Source of the DNA: Syntrophomonas sp. UBA1368
GTDB lineage: Bacteria > Bacillota > Syntrophomonadia > Syntrophomonadales > Syntrophomonadaceae
Assembly (NCBI GenBank): GCA_002305965.1
Contig: DBRM01000066.1
Coordinates: 14,407 to 78,406, forward strand
Direction of reading: 5' to 3'
DNA: 64,000 bases
Part shown: positions 28,395-38,535 of the stretch, one piece after another
Numbering within the stretch: position 1 is the first letter of the stretch
How the letters are laid out: every line of letters begins with the position of its first letter
The notes under the pieces: generated by a model
Databases searched by the model: none
What the model saw: the letters and a program-made list of their open reading frames with translations, nothing else
Told to the model about the DNA's origin: nothing
Translations under genes and position numbers: made by a program

Positions 28395-29039
28395 TTATTT
28401 CAGTTGTGCCATTACTTCGGCAGCAAAATCAGTTTCTTCTTTTTCGATTCCTTCTCCCACCTCAAAGCGGGCAAATCTGCGGACATTGATATTTTCGCCA
28501 ATTCTGGCCACAAATTCGTGGATCAATTCCTGTACAGTTTTATCAGGATCTTTGATAAATGGTTGTTCCAAAAGGCAATTTTCTTTAAAATATTTTTCAA
28601 TTCGCCCTTCCACCATTTTGTCCACTACTTTTTCCGGTTTGCCTTCTTCCAGGGCTTGCGCTCTTAAAACCTGTTTTTCATGTTCAATAGCACTTTCAGC
28701 TACTTCCTCACGGCGTATATAAGCGGGGTTGGAAGCTGCGATTTGCATGGCAATATCATAGGCAAGCTGCCTGAAATCTTCGTTTTTAGCTACAAAATCG
28801 GTTTCGCAGTTCACTTCGACCAAAACTCCGATGCGGCCTCCACCATGAATATAAGAAATGGCAATTCCTTCGCTGGCAGTACGACCTGCTTTCTTGGCGG
28901 CTTTGGCCAATCCCTTGGTTCTCAGTTCATCTATCGCTTTTTCAATATCACCATTTGTCTCCACCAAGGCTTTTTTACAATCCATCATTCCCGCTCCGGT
29001 TCTTTCCCGGAGTTCCTTAACCATTGCTGCTGTTACCAA
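28395..29039 (-). CDS. tsf: Translation elongation factor Ts
   Basis: EF-Ts, the nucleotide exchange factor for EF-Tu, about 214 residues, the short Firmicutes form. The N-terminal UBA part has [20 protein letters not shown] near residue 6-25, followed by [18 protein letters not shown], and the core signature [15 protein letters not shown] near 78. An ATG at 29045 sits only two bases from AGGAGG; the TTG at 29037-29039 has a proper 8-base spacer and gives the usual [10 protein letters not shown] start. A terminator-like hairpin separates it from rpsB. Confidence 0.95.
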   Translation of the reverse strand: MVTAAMVKELRERTGAGMMDCKKALVETNGDIEKAIDELRTKGLAKAAKKAGRTASEGIAISYIHGGGRIGVLVEVNCETDFVAKNEDFRQLAYDIAMQIAASNPAYIRREEVAESAIEHEKQVLRAQALEEGKPEKVVDKMVEGRIEKYFKENCLLEQPFIKDPDKTVQELIHEFVARIGENINVRRFARFEVGEGIEKEETDFAAEVMAQLK

Positions 29040-29089
29040 GACCATAACCTCCTGTTAATTTATTGGTTCAACCTTTATGTTTATATTAG

Positions 29090-29127
29090 AAAAAAGGGGC
29101 GTTTAGGAAAACCTATTTCACCCCTTG
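29090..29127 (-). terminator. Terminator between rpsB and tsf
   Basis: On the minus strand AAGGGGTG pairs with CGCCCCTT, with an inner TAGG...CCTA hairpin, and the stem is followed by TTTTTTC. It lies 9 bases after the rpsB stop. Partial read-through would set the ratio of S2 to EF-Ts. Confidence 0.75.
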
Positions 29128-29136
29128 GCCTTTCTA

Positions 29137-29835
29137 TTATGCCGTGACCTGAACACCTTGTCGGGCTTCCAGCACCGCATCTGATATTTTAGATGCTATC
29201 AGTTTTACTGCCCTTATTGCATCATCATTACCAGGGATGACATAATCAATTTCGTCAGGATCGCAGTTCGTATCAACGATTGCTACCACTGGTATCCCAA
29301 GTTTACGGGCTTCCGCAACTGCAATTCTCTCTTTCCGGGGATCAACGATAAAAATCGCTCCGGGCAATTTGTCCATGTCCTTGATCCCACCCAAAAATCT
29401 CTCCAGTCTTTCCCGTTCATTGGCCAGCTTGGCTGCTTCTTTTTTGGTTAAAACTTCAAATGATCCGTCCTGCTCCATCTTTTCCAGTTCTTTTAAACGG
29501 TTCACTCTTTTGCGGATGGTTTTGTAGTTGGTTAACATACCGCCCAGCCAGCGCTGATTAACAAAATACATTCCGCATTTTTGGGCTTCTTCCCTGATGG
29601 TCTCCTGAGCTTGTTTTTTTGTTCCTACAAATAGAATTCCCTTGCCGTCAGCTGCAACATCCTTGACGAAATCATAGGCTTCAGTAAATTTCTTTACCGT
29701 CTGCTGCAGATCAATGATGTAGATGCCATTCCTCTCCATATAAATGTAGGTGGCCATCTTGGGATTCCATCTCCGTGTCTGGTGTCCGAAATGAACGCCG
29801 GCTTCAAGCAGCTGTTTCATAGTAATTACTGACAC
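29137..29835 (-). CDS. rpsB: 30S ribosomal protein S2
   Basis: Ribosomal protein S2, 232 residues. The start [20 protein letters not shown], the RWNPKM segment, [17 protein letters not shown] near 60, [17 protein letters not shown] near 85 and [20 protein letters not shown] near 155 are all characteristic. The frame opens with a TTG at 29844 next to the ribosome binding site; the GTG at 29833-29835 is 8 bases behind AAAGGAGG and gives the standard N-terminus. Its promoter lies at 29944-29973. It heads the long rpsB-tsf-pyrH-frr run. Confidence 0.97.
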   Translation of the reverse strand: MSVITMKQLLEAGVHFGHQTRRWNPKMATYIYMERNGIYIIDLQQTVKKFTEAYDFVKDVAADGKGILFVGTKKQAQETIREEAQKCGMYFVNQRWLGGMLTNYKTIRKRVNRLKELEKMEQDGSFEVLTKKEAAKLANERERLERFLGGIKDMDKLPGAIFIVDPRKERIAVAEARKLGIPVVAIVDTNCDPDEIDYVIPGNDDAIRAVKLIASKISDAVLEARQGVQVTA

Positions 29836-29878
29836 CAGCAACACCTCCTTTCAGTTTTATTTTCCTCCGCTGCTTCAT

Positions 29879-29913
29879 CCTTCTTAAAAACTATTGCTAG
29901 CACTGTTTAAGAA
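29879..29913 (-). promoter_or_regulatory. Inverted repeat in the rpsB leader
   Basis: CTTCTTAAA and TTTAAGAAG face each other across about 17 bases in the untranslated leader, about 45 bases upstream of the rpsB start. No T run follows, so it is not a terminator. It could be an S2 binding or RNA stability element; this is inference. Confidence 0.4.
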
Positions 29914-29943
29914 GTCTGCGAACGTGCGTAATCACCAACACAT

Positions 29944-29973
29944 AATATACCATAATTTATTAACCCGATGCAA
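29944..29973 (-). promoter_or_regulatory. Sigma-A promoter of rpsB
   Basis: Minus strand: -35 TTGCAT (29968-29973), 18-base spacer, -10 TATATT (29944-29949) with TGG before it (extended -10). The predicted leader is about 100 bases. Confidence 0.7.
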
Positions 29974-30060
29974 TATTATCCCATGATGATAATTGCTTTC
30001 TTAATTATTACTTATTTGTTGGTCGTTTTTGCATTCAAAGTGCACCGAAAACTGATGTGA

Positions 30061-30091
30061 AAAGCCTTATATTAATAAATAGTCCGGCTTT
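30061..30091 (-). terminator. Possible weak terminator after codY
   Basis: AAAGCC (30061-30066) pairs with GGCTTT (30086-30091) across a 19-base AT-rich loop; only TTTT follows on the minus strand. It is the only hairpin I see between codY and the rpsB promoter. Confidence 0.35.
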
Positions 30092-30100
30092 AAGCAGTGG

Positions 30101-30889
30101 TTAATTATTTTTTTTCAATTCAGCAAAAAGATATTCATTGAGTACTTTAATGTAGGTTCCTTTCATGCCCAATGATCTTGATTCAATAACATTTGCGCTT
30201 TCAAATTTTCTTAAGGCACTTACGATAACAGACCGGGTTATTCCTACCTTGTCAGCAATACGGCTGGCGATCAGCAATCCTTCTTTGCCGTCTAATTCTG
30301 CGATAATATGTTCAATCGCTTCACGCTCTGAGTAAGACAGGGTAGCCAGAGCAATTTGCACAGCGGCTTTTTTCCGCGCTTCTTCTTCAACTCTTTCCGA
30401 ACGCATTCTCATTATTTCGTTAGCCACTACGATCGCTCCGTATTCTGCAAGCACAATATCTTCTTCTGTAAATTCTTTGTTTTCCCGCATCATGATCAGT
30501 GTTCCGACCCTTCTGGCACCGCCGAAAACCGGGGTCACCGACCAGATCCTCCGCGAGCAGTTACAGCTTACATTATCGGGATTAAAGAAACATTTGCGGC
30601 CTTCTTCCAGATGGAAGTTGGCTTTGGTCTCAAGGATATTGGTAAGTTCCTGATTAAAACTTTCCGGAAATCTTTCTGCATGGCTCATTAAGTCTTCAAT
30701 AGCACTGCATTTGGCTTCTTCATTAAATGCATATCCCCCTATTTGCCCACGTCGGCCCACAATAAAGACACTGCATTCCAAATTCCGTGATAACACTTCT
30801 GCCATTTCGAAATAATCAACCGGAGACTGGCCGATCTTTTTTAATATTTTGTTGATGGCCCTTGATTTTTCCAATAAAGTTTTTTCCAT
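30101..30889 (-). CDS. codY: GTP-sensing global regulator CodY
   Basis: CodY, 262 residues, represses stationary-phase and nitrogen genes in response to GTP and branched-chain amino acids. The N-terminal GAF-type domain (1-155) is followed by a linker and a winged helix-turn-helix (about 200-255) with IASRIADKVGITRSVIVSAL and RSLGMKGTYIKV, the highly conserved DNA-binding part. The ATG follows AGGAGG. The order xerC-hslV-hslU-codY matches the codVWXY operon of Bacillus. The flagellar genes that follow codY in Bacillus are absent here. Confidence 0.96.
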   Translation of the reverse strand: MEKTLLEKSRAINKILKKIGQSPVDYFEMAEVLSRNLECSVFIVGRRGQIGGYAFNEEAKCSAIEDLMSHAERFPESFNQELTNILETKANFHLEEGRKCFFNPDNVSCNCSRRIWSVTPVFGGARRVGTLIMMRENKEFTEEDIVLAEYGAIVVANEIMRMRSERVEEEARKKAAVQIALATLSYSEREAIEHIIAELDGKEGLLIASRIADKVGITRSVIVSALRKFESANVIESRSLGMKGTYIKVLNEYLFAELKKNN

Positions 30890-30902
30890 ATAATATTACC
30901 TC

Positions 30903-32306
30903 CTACAATATGTACCTGCTAAGATCATCGTCTTCAATGATTTGCTGTAATTTGTCATTCACGTAAGCAAAATCAATTAATACTTCCTGGCCCTGCATTT
31001 CAGGTGCTTCAAAAAGCAAATCTTCCAATACTTTTTCCATTATGGTCTGTAAACGGCGCGCTCCAATATTTTCAGTCTTGGCGTTGACATCAAATGCGAC
31101 TTGCGCCAGATAATCGATGGCATCATCACTGAAATTTATTTTTACTTTTTCTGCAGCCAATAGAGATGTATATTGTTTGAGCAATGAATTATTTGGTTCC
31201 TGCAGTATTCTTTTTAAATCCTCTTTTTTCAAGCTTTCCAATTCTACTCTGATGGGAAATCTACCCTGCAGTTCAGGGATCAGATCAGAAGGTTTACTGG
31301 TATGAAAAGCCCCGGCAGCAATAAATAAAACATGATCAGTTTTGACCGGGCCGTATTTTGTTACCACTGTTGAACCTTCAACGATCGGCAGAATATCTCT
31401 TTGCACTCCTCCCCTGGAAACATCCGGACCATAGCCTCCGTCCCTGCTGGTTATTTTATCGATCTCATCCAGGAATATGATACCGTCTTCTTCCGCCCGC
31501 TTGATTGCGATCCGGTATACTTCATCCATGTCAATCAATGACTGGGCTTCCTCATTGGTTAATATCTTTCTTGCTTCCGCGATCGTCACTTTGCGCTTTT
31601 TTTTCTTTTTAGGTACCAGGTTGCCGAACATTTCCTGCATATTGATACCCATTTCTTCGACGCCCGTCCCGGAGAAGATCTCCATAAATGAAGTATTTCT
31701 ATCCTCTACTTCAATTTCTATAATTTCATCTTCCAATTCCAGGCGTTGGACTTTTTGTTTGAGGATTTCCCTTTTTTGCTGGAGTTCCTGCAGAAGATGC
31801 CTGTCGTTGTCCTCTGCGTCGCTTTCCTTCGTTTCTCCGGCATAACCAAGCAGCATTTCAAAGGGATTTTTCATCGTTTTCTTTTTTTTAGGCAAAGGCA
31901 ACAGATAATTAACAATCCTTTCTTCCGCCAATTCCCTGCCTTTGTTTTCCACCTCCTCGAATTTTTCCATTTTTACCATGCGAATCGATGTTTCTACAAG
32001 ATCACGTACCATCGAATCAACATCTCGTCCAACATAGCCAACTTCTGTAAATTTCGTGGCCTCAACTTTCACAAAAGGTGCCTTGACCAACCTGGCCAAA
32101 CGGCGTGCTATTTCGGTTTTCCCCACCCCTGTAGGCCCGATCATTATAATGTTTTTCGGGTATATTTCATCTCTCATATCATCACTTAACTGTTTGCGCC
32201 GATAACGGTTCCTCAGTGCTATTGCCACTGCCTTTTTGGCTTCCTGCTGGCCGACGATATGCTTGCCTAATTCTTCAACCACTTCACGGGGAGTAATATT
32301 ATACAT
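30903..32306 (-). CDS. hslU: ATP-dependent protease ATPase subunit HslU
   Basis: HslU (ClpY), the AAA+ unfoldase that feeds HslV, 467 residues. Walker A is GPTGVGKTE near residue 57, the variable I domain spans about 110-240 and is highly charged, Walker B is IIFLDEIDK near 265, and sensor residues lie in [21 protein letters not shown] near 400. The C-terminus DDLSRYIL matches the tail that docks into HslV. The ATG at 32304-32306 behind AGGAGG is chosen; a frame from 32381 runs into hslV. It overlaps hslV by 8 bases. Confidence 0.96.
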   Translation of the reverse strand: MYNITPREVVEELGKHIVGQQEAKKAVAIALRNRYRRKQLSDDMRDEIYPKNIIMIGPTGVGKTEIARRLARLVKAPFVKVEATKFTEVGYVGRDVDSMVRDLVETSIRMVKMEKFEEVENKGRELAEERIVNYLLPLPKKKKTMKNPFEMLLGYAGETKESDAEDNDRHLLQELQQKREILKQKVQRLELEDEIIEIEVEDRNTSFMEIFSGTGVEEMGINMQEMFGNLVPKKKKKRKVTIAEARKILTNEEAQSLIDMDEVYRIAIKRAEEDGIIFLDEIDKITSRDGGYGPDVSRGGVQRDILPIVEGSTVVTKYGPVKTDHVLFIAAGAFHTSKPSDLIPELQGRFPIRVELESLKKEDLKRILQEPNNSLLKQYTSLLAAEKVKINFSDDAIDYLAQVAFDVNAKTENIGARRLQTIMEKVLEDLLFEAPEMQGQEVLIDFAYVNDKLQQIIEDDDLSRYIL

Positions 32307-32856
32307 TCCGGTCCTCCTGACTTGCTTCAATCGTTTCCAAAGAAATATGATCATTGGTATATATACAGATCTCCGAAGCAATTTTCAGTGCTTCAAAGGC
32401 AATTTCAGATGCTTTAAGCCCAGTAAATCTATTTAGTGCTTTGGCTGCTGCCAAAGCATAGGATCCTCCCGAACCGATGGCGATAATATCATCATCCGGC
32501 TCGATTACTTCACCGGTCCCCGATATGACCAGCATTTTTTCATGATCTGCTACGATGAGCAAAGCTTCCAGCTTCTGCATGGTCCTGTCTGTACGCCATT
32601 CTTTCGCAATATCCACGGCAGCTTTGGTCAAATTTCCGCCTGATTGTTTCAACTTGTCTTCAAATTTCGCAAAAAGCGTAAAGGCGTCCGCTACTGCACC
32701 AGCAAAGCCGGCAATCACTTTACCTTCGTACAGTCTTCTGATCTTCACGGCATTGTTTTTCATTATGGTATTTTGTCCGAAAGTAACCTGTCCATCTCCA
32801 GCAATGGCGGTCTGATTGTTTTTTCTAACAGCTACAATGGTTGTACCTCTAAACAT
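32299..32856 (-). CDS. hslV: ATP-dependent protease proteolytic subunit HslV
   Basis: HslV (ClpQ), 185 residues, the proteasome-like peptidase. The catalytic N-terminal threonine lies in TTIVAVRKN, with [10 protein letters not shown] near residue 20, [14 protein letters not shown] near 45 and [14 protein letters not shown] near 128. Four residues (MFRG) precede the first threonine, so removal of Met alone would not expose it and self-processing is implied. No later start codon is in frame there. Similar short leaders occur in other Firmicutes, and Bacillus ClpQ uses an N-terminal serine instead. Confidence 0.94.
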   Translation of the reverse strand: MFRGTTIVAVRKNNQTAIAGDGQVTFGQNTIMKNNAVKIRRLYEGKVIAGFAGAVADAFTLFAKFEDKLKQSGGNLTKAAVDIAKEWRTDRTMQKLEALLIVADHEKMLVISGTGEVIEPDDDIIAIGSGGSYALAAAKALNRFTGLKASEIAFEALKIASEICIYTNDHISLETIEASQEDRNV

Positions 32857-32858
32857 GT

Positions 32859-33770
32859 TTACCTCCGAGGATGTGTATTATTATAAATGGTTTTGATGTT
32901 ATCCCTGGTCAGATGGGTATATATCTGCGTGGTTGACAGTTCAGCGTGCCCCAACAGCTCTTGGACTGATCTTAAATCTGCACCATTATTCAATAAATGA
33001 GTTGCAAATGTATGTCGTAAAGTATGGGGGCTGATTCTCTGGTTTAAGGCGATGTTTTCCACATATTTATTAAGGATGGTTCTGATGTATCGGGCAGACA
33101 AACGGTCTCCGAACCGGTTTAAGAACACCGCCTGATTATATCGGTTTTCCTGTTTAAGGTAAGTGGGACGGCTTTTTCTAATGTACAGCTGCAACGCAGC
33201 TTTGGCCCTTCTGCCCAGTGGAATGAGACGATCTTTTTCACCTTTGCCGGTCACCTTTATATATTCCTCTTCAAAGTCAAGGCTATTTAAATCAAGCCCC
33301 GTCAATTCACTGACTCTTATGCCCGAGGCATATAGAATTTCCAGAATAGCTTTATCCCTGATCCCTGCCGGGGTAGATAAGTCCGGAGCCTGCAATAATT
33401 GCTCCATTTCCTGGTGATATAAAAACTTGGGAAGTCTTTGTTCTTGTTTTGGTGTGGATACGGCTGCGATCGGATTCTCTGCCAGGATGTTCTCCCGGCA
33501 TAAATACTTCACATAAGATCTGATGGCAGCTAATTTTCTGGCTGCAGTTGCTTTACTTTGCCCGTTGTTTTGAATACAAGCCAGATATTCCCTGACTGAT
33601 TTATGATTCAAGCTCTCACTGGGCAGCTTTTCTACAGGAATATTTTCTTGTCCGGCAATAAAATCAAAAAACTGAACCAAATCAGTTTTATAACTTCTGA
33701 GGGTTAAACGCGAAGCATTTTTTTCCACTCTTAAGTAGTTCAGAAAGCCATCAATATATTGAAAAAGCAT
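32859..33770 (-). CDS. xerC: Tyrosine recombinase XerC/CodV
   Basis: Tyrosine recombinase of 303 residues. With a XerD-type partner it resolves chromosome dimers at dif. The N-terminal SAM-like core-binding domain (1-95) is followed by the catalytic domain with the arginine in [12 protein letters not shown] near 150, [12 protein letters not shown] near 247, [13 protein letters not shown] near 270 with the nucleophilic tyrosine. The start at ATG 33768-33770, 11 bases after AGGAG, is preferred to a start at 33830. It leads the xerC-hslV-hslU-codY run (codV position), which argues for the housekeeping recombinase rather than a phage integrase. Confidence 0.92.
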   Translation of the reverse strand: MLFQYIDGFLNYLRVEKNASRLTLRSYKTDLVQFFDFIAGQENIPVEKLPSESLNHKSVREYLACIQNNGQSKATAARKLAAIRSYVKYLCRENILAENPIAAVSTPKQEQRLPKFLYHQEMEQLLQAPDLSTPAGIRDKAILEILYASGIRVSELTGLDLNSLDFEEEYIKVTGKGEKDRLIPLGRRAKAALQLYIRKSRPTYLKQENRYNQAVFLNRFGDRLSARYIRTILNKYVENIALNQRISPHTLRHTFATHLLNNGADLRSVQELLGHAELSTTQIYTHLTRDNIKTIYNNTHPRR

Positions 33771-33816
33771 CGTTCTTTTCACTCCTGATAAGAATCCTAG
33801 CATAATTTGCAGTATT

Positions 33817-35133
33817 TTACAACAACTCAATAAACAATTCTGAATATTTCATAATATTTGTTAATGCTCTTTCACAATAAGCTTCGTAACGTTTGGCTTT
33901 ATTTTTGACCGCTTTTTCCAGGGGAGGAAGAAGGCCAAAATTGGCATTCATTGGCTGGAAATTTTCCTGGCTGGCCGAAGTGATAAATTGGATCAGGGCA
34001 CCCAGCATGGTATCTTCGGATAATACCAGCGGTTCTTTGCCTTTTAGTAAATTGACGATATTTATTCCGGCAATGATGCCGGTTGCGGCTGATTCCATAT
34101 ATCCTTCCACGCCTGTGATCTGTCCGGCGAAAAAAATATTTTCCCTGTTTTTGCATTGCAAAGCAGGTTTAAGCATTTGAGGACTATTGATATAGGTATT
34201 GCGGTGCATGACACCATACCTTACAAAATCAGCTTGCTTTAAAGCCGGAATCAACCGGAAGATCCGGTCTTGCTCACCCCAGCGAAGCCTGGTCTGGAAA
34301 CCTACCAGGCCATATATCTGTCCTGCTTTGTCTTCCTGGCGCAATTGCAAAACTGCATGAGCCGGTCCGTCCCCGGTTGGGTCCACAAGTCCTACCGGTC
34401 TCATCGGCCCAAATCTTAACGTATCTTTACCTCGGCGGGCCATAATCTCTATGGGCGTACAGGACTGAAAGAAGAACTTTTTATCAATACTATGTCCCTC
34501 ACTTATGTCTGCCTCAACCAGGTTCTGATAAAACTCCTCATACTGTTCTTTATTTAAGGGGCAGTTATAATAATCATCGCTTCCTTTGCCGTAACGGGAG
34601 CCCTTATAAGCATATTTCCGGTCAATGCTTTCGGCTGTTACGCTGGGGGCAATTGCATCAAAAAAATACAGGTTTTCCTGCCCGCCCAAGTCAGCTATTT
34701 CCCGGCTCAACTTTTCTGAAGTAAGCGGGCCGGTAGCGATCAGGGTGATTTCATCATCAGGAATCGTGTCTGCTTCTTTACGGATCAGGTTTATGTTGGG
34801 GTGTGCAATGATTCTTTGTGTAACCAGCTCGGAAAAAATCTTGCGGTCGACTGCCAGGGCAGAACCAGCAGGTACCTTGGCTTCATCAGCACAAAAAAGT
34901 AAAAGAGAACCTAAGGTTCTCATTTCTTGTTTAAGTAATCCCTGGGCAGTATTTAAAAGCTCAGATTTCAATGAATTGCTGCATACCAGCTCGGCCAGGT
35001 TTCCTGTTTGATGGGCCGGGCTGGGCGTTTCCGGGCGCATTTCCCATAAATCTACTTTAATTCCCGACGATGCAATGCGGAATGCTGCTTCGCAGCCAGC
35101 CAGTCCTCCGCCGAAAATATTTACTTTAGACAA
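33817..35133 (-). CDS. trmFO: tRNA (uracil-5-)-methyltransferase TrmFO
   Basis: Folate- and FAD-dependent enzyme that makes m5U54 (ribothymidine) in tRNA, 438 residues. The FAD-binding GGGLAGCEAAF is near residue 8, with WEMRP near 31, ELVCSNSLKSELLN near 47, FFQSCTPIEIMARRG near 220, and FFAGQITGVEGYMESAATG near 335. The start is probably TTG at 35131-35133, overlapping the topA stop and behind GGGGAAGG; TTG at 35139 and ATG at 35157 are alternatives. topA-trmFO-xerC is a common Firmicutes order. Confidence 0.93.
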   Translation of the reverse strand: MSKVNIFGGGLAGCEAAFRIASSGIKVDLWEMRPETPSPAHQTGNLAELVCSNSLKSELLNTAQGLLKQEMRTLGSLLLFCADEAKVPAGSALAVDRKIFSELVTQRIIAHPNINLIRKEADTIPDDEITLIATGPLTSEKLSREIADLGGQENLYFFDAIAPSVTAESIDRKYAYKGSRYGKGSDDYYNCPLNKEQYEEFYQNLVEADISEGHSIDKKFFFQSCTPIEIMARRGKDTLRFGPMRPVGLVDPTGDGPAHAVLQLRQEDKAGQIYGLVGFQTRLRWGEQDRIFRLIPALKQADFVRYGVMHRNTYINSPQMLKPALQCKNRENIFFAGQITGVEGYMESAATGIIAGINIVNLLKGKEPLVLSEDTMLGALIQFITSASQENFQPMNANFGLLPPLEKAVKNKAKRYEAYCERALTNIMKYSELFIELL

Positions 35134-37210
35134 GATCAATCGCCTTCCCCGATACATATTTACATTGTTTATTCTGACAGGAAATTTTATTCTGCCCTGA
35201 TTTATTCGGTACTTCTACTAATGCATCACCACACTCGGGGCACTTTTCCCCGGTGGGTTTATACCAGGAAAGAAAAGAGCAATCCGGGTATCCTTTACAG
35301 CCATAAAATTGCCGGCCTTTCTTGGACTTTAATGCCACTACCGGCTGCCCGCATACCGGGCATGAGATGCCAATATCTGCATTGATCGATTCCGTATGGC
35401 GACATTCAGGGAAGCCCGAACAGGCCATGAATTTTCCAAAACGACCGTGTTTTATCAGTAGCGGTCTTCCGCAATCAGGACAGTCTTTCCCGGCTTCTTC
35501 ATCTTTGATCTGGATCTTCTCTACAGTCTCCATGGCTTTTGACAAATCCTGCTCGAAAGGCAGATAAAAGTTCTTAATTACTTTTTTCCAGTTCATTGCG
35601 CCTTCTTCTATCTGGTCCAATTCTTCTTCCAACTGGGCAGTGAATTCCACTTCGATCAATCCGGAAAAAAACTTCTTGAGCAAATCAGTTACGATAAAGC
35701 CTAATTCAGTAGGTACAAACTGTTTATTCTGTCTTTCCACATAATTGCGCCGGATGATGGTGTCTATGATCGGAGCATACGTGCTGGGCCGGCCAATATT
35801 TTTTTCTTCCAGGAATTTTACCAGGCTGGCTTCGGTAAAACGTGGCGGCGGCTGGGTAAAATGCTGCTGACTGTCTGTCTTTACCAGTTTTAAGGGTTGC
35901 CCTTTTTCCAGCACCGGAATCGGATTTTTAACTTCTTCTTCACTGGTATCATTATATATTTTCTTATAACCGGGGAACTTTATTGTGGAAGAGGTAGCTT
36001 TTAACCCATAAATGCCTGCTTTTATGTCAACAGTTTTAGTATCATATACCGGAGGTGTCATTTGACTGGCTACAAACCTCTCCCAGATCAATTTGTATAA
36101 ACGGTACTGATCCCTGCTTAAATAAGGTTTTACCTTTTCCGGCAAACGCAAAACCGAAGTGGGGCGTATCGCTTCGTGAGCATCCTGTGCGCCTTTTCTG
36201 TTGGTAAATACGTTCGGTTTTTCGGGAGCATATTTATCTCCAAAAGTAAGCTTGATGAAATTTATGGCTTCCTGCTGCGCTTCCTGGGCAATGCGGGTGG
36301 AATCGGTACGCAGATAGGTAATCAAACCCACGGTTCCTTCCGGACCAATATTTAACCCTTCGTACAATTCCTGGGCAACTTTCATGGTTCGTTTTGAATA
36401 AAAATTCAGTTGTTTGGCAGCCTCCTGCTGCAAGGTACTGGTAATAAACGGCGGACTCAATTTGCCTTTTTTTTCTTTGCTTTCAATTTTCTCTACGGAA
36501 AGTTTGCTCTTTTTCAAGTATTTTTCAATTTCGTCTTTTTCTTCGCTGTTATTGATTTCAATCTTCTTGTCGTTTATGGTGGTAAGCTTGGCTGTAAATT
36601 CCTTTTTATCAGCACTTAATACCGTATCAATCGTCCAATATTCAACCGGAACAAAATTATTTATTTCCTCTTCCCGCTCACAAATTACCCTTACTACCAC
36701 CGACTGGACCCGGCCTCCGCTGAGTCCTTTTCGCACTTTGCTCCAAAGCAGGGGGCTGAGGTTATAACCTACCAGACGATCCAATATTCTTCTGGTTTGT
36801 TGAGCGTTGACCCGGTCGATATCGATTTGCCTGGAGTTTTTTATAGCCTTTTTCACAGCTTCCTTGGTTATCTCATTAAACTCAATCCGGCACTTATCTT
36901 CGGCTGGGATTTTGATAGCATTTTGCAAATGCCAGGCAATCGCTTCCCCTTCCCGGTCCGGGTCCGTTGCCAGCAATACTTTTGACGCTTTCTGAGATTC
37001 TTCTTTGATTTCTTTTAACAGGTCACCTTTGCCTCTTATCGTTATATATTGGGGGGTAAAATCATTGTCAACGTCTATCCCCAGTTTGCTTTTAGGCAAA
37101 TCTTTTATGTGGCCCACTGAAGCCTTTACTTTATACCCTTTCCCCAGGAATTTCTCCAGTGTTTTGGCCTTGGCTGCCGATTCAACAATAACGAGAGTTG
37201 GTCCTGCCAA
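35126..37210 (-). CDS. topA: DNA topoisomerase I
   Basis: Type IA topoisomerase, 694 residues, relaxes negative supercoils. The Toprim domain has LVIVESAAKAKTLEKFLG at the start and DPDREGEAIAWHL near 102-114; the active-site tyrosine is in GLITYLRTDSTR near 295. The C-terminal part carries three tetracysteine zinc ribbons beginning at CPDCGRP, CPVCGQP and CPECGDA. The open frame begins with a GTG at 37219 that overlaps the AGAGG site; the TTG at 37208-37210 with an 8-base spacer is preferred. It lies after dprA, as in many Firmicutes. Confidence 0.95.
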   Translation of the reverse strand: MAGPTLVIVESAAKAKTLEKFLGKGYKVKASVGHIKDLPKSKLGIDVDNDFTPQYITIRGKGDLLKEIKEESQKASKVLLATDPDREGEAIAWHLQNAIKIPAEDKCRIEFNEITKEAVKKAIKNSRQIDIDRVNAQQTRRILDRLVGYNLSPLLWSKVRKGLSGGRVQSVVVRVICEREEEINNFVPVEYWTIDTVLSADKKEFTAKLTTINDKKIEINNSEEKDEIEKYLKKSKLSVEKIESKEKKGKLSPPFITSTLQQEAAKQLNFYSKRTMKVAQELYEGLNIGPEGTVGLITYLRTDSTRIAQEAQQEAINFIKLTFGDKYAPEKPNVFTNRKGAQDAHEAIRPTSVLRLPEKVKPYLSRDQYRLYKLIWERFVASQMTPPVYDTKTVDIKAGIYGLKATSSTIKFPGYKKIYNDTSEEEVKNPIPVLEKGQPLKLVKTDSQQHFTQPPPRFTEASLVKFLEEKNIGRPSTYAPIIDTIIRRNYVERQNKQFVPTELGFIVTDLLKKFFSGLIEVEFTAQLEEELDQIEEGAMNWKKVIKNFYLPFEQDLSKAMETVEKIQIKDEEAGKDCPDCGRPLLIKHGRFGKFMACSGFPECRHTESINADIGISCPVCGQPVVALKSKKGRQFYGCKGYPDCSFLSWYKPTGEKCPECGDALVEVPNKSGQNKISCQNKQCKYVSGKAIDLV

Positions 37211-37243
37211 ATAAATCACCTCTTAATAAATTGATCGATAGGA

Positions 37244-38341
37244 TTAAAATATTTTCACATAGCTATTTCCCGGCAGGGACTTAATTATGCCCTCAAACTC
37301 GAGTTTTAGCAAAACTGTACTGAGTAAACCTATTTCAAAACCGGTTGCTGCTAAAATTTCGTCAAAATGAACCGGCTGTGATTCAATACATTCTACAATC
37401 ATTTGTTCATTTTTATCAAGCATTAAAAGTTTCTGTTGCTGCAAATTGAGTTTTTCGTTTTCATTATTATGAAAAAAATATTCTTCTAATACATCTTCTA
37501 CACAAGTAATCAGTTTGGCTCCCTGTTTAATAAGATTGTTGGTGCCGGTACTGGTTTTACTGTTAATAGGCCCGGGAACGGCAAAAACATCCCGGCCTTG
37601 TTCCAGGGCAAAGTCAGCCGTTATAAGGGCACCGCTTTTTTCCATAGCTTCTACTACGATCACTCCTCGGCTTAATCCGGATATGATCCGATTTCTGGCA
37701 GGGAAATTCCCTGGTTCCGGAGCTGTGCCTAAAGGTAATTCAGTGATGACCAGACCATTCTCGCAAATTTTATGAAACAGGCGCTGGTTTTCGGGAGGAT
37801 AAATAACATCCATGCCGCTTCCCAATACAGCAATTGTCACACCGCTGCCTTCCAATGCTCCCTGATGGGCTTCTGTATCAATACCTCGTGCCATCCCGCT
37901 GACCACTGCAGCATTATTTTGGGCCAATTCCAGGCTGAACTTTCGAGCAGCCATTTTTCCATATGGTGTTGCTGTGCGTGAGCCAACGATGGCCAGGCAC
38001 AAATGATTAGTTGCCTTGATATCTCCTTTTGTGTACAGCACATAGGGAGGATTGCTGATATTCCGCAGTAGCTGAGGGTAATCTTCATCTTCAAAAGTAA
38101 TCAGGTTGACTGCCTGCTGATCGATTCTTTTCAGTTGAAGTTCCAAGTCTCCTGACTTTGGTAAATCCAGTATGGCTTTGACCGCCTCATCAGGTAATTT
38201 AAAACGCATCAACCGCTCTCTGTCAGCATTCAGGACTGCTTGAAAACTCCCAAACTCCTCTTTGAGATTCCACATAGAACGGTTCCCAACACCTTTAATG
38301 GCATGAATCGCTGCCAATGCTGCTCTCTCATGAAGATTCAT
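37244..38341 (-). CDS. dprA: DNA processing protein DprA
   Basis: DprA (Smf), 365 residues, loads RecA on incoming single-stranded DNA during transformation; it is conserved also in species not known to be competent. An N-terminal helix-hairpin region (about 5-60) is followed by the Rossmann fold with AIVGSRTATPYG near 118, VSGMARGIDTEAHQGAL near 150, VLGSGMDVIYP, NFPARNRIISGLS and VVEA. A winged-helix domain fills about 310-365. The ATG at 38339-38341 is behind GAGGTC. A promoter candidate lies just upstream, in the gap divergent to the plus-strand small genes. Confidence 0.94.
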   Translation of the reverse strand: MNLHERAALAAIHAIKGVGNRSMWNLKEEFGSFQAVLNADRERLMRFKLPDEAVKAILDLPKSGDLELQLKRIDQQAVNLITFEDEDYPQLLRNISNPPYVLYTKGDIKATNHLCLAIVGSRTATPYGKMAARKFSLELAQNNAAVVSGMARGIDTEAHQGALEGSGVTIAVLGSGMDVIYPPENQRLFHKICENGLVITELPLGTAPEPGNFPARNRIISGLSRGVIVVEAMEKSGALITADFALEQGRDVFAVPGPINSKTSTGTNNLIKQGAKLITCVEDVLEEYFFHNNENEKLNLQQQKLLMLDKNEQMIVECIESQPVHFDEILAATGFEIGLLSTVLLKLEFEGIIKSLPGNSYVKIF

Positions 38342-38376
38342 ATCAACCGACCTCAAACTTTACATCATTATGGTAA

Positions 38377-38405
38377 TTGATAGCATAAATTGCCATTATC
38401 TGCAA
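38377..38405 (-). promoter_or_regulatory. Possible sigma-A promoter of dprA-topA
   Basis: Minus strand: -35 TTGCAG (38400-38405), 17-base spacer, -10 TATCAA (38377-38382) with TGC before it. The -10 has only four consensus bases. Confidence 0.4.
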
Positions 38406-38535
38406 CCACTTTTTCTTTCATGGTTCCAATTTTGTTATATTATTACTGCCTCATTTGGCATAAATTGTTTCGGTATTTTTCTTTTTTAGCGGGGAAGATA
38501 CTAACATATATAAACAGGAAGGAAGCGAATATCAT

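Noticed and set aside
32859..33770. XerC-like gene as a phage or element integrase
   Set aside because: It has the codV position before hslVU-codY and no phage genes or attachment repeats are nearby.
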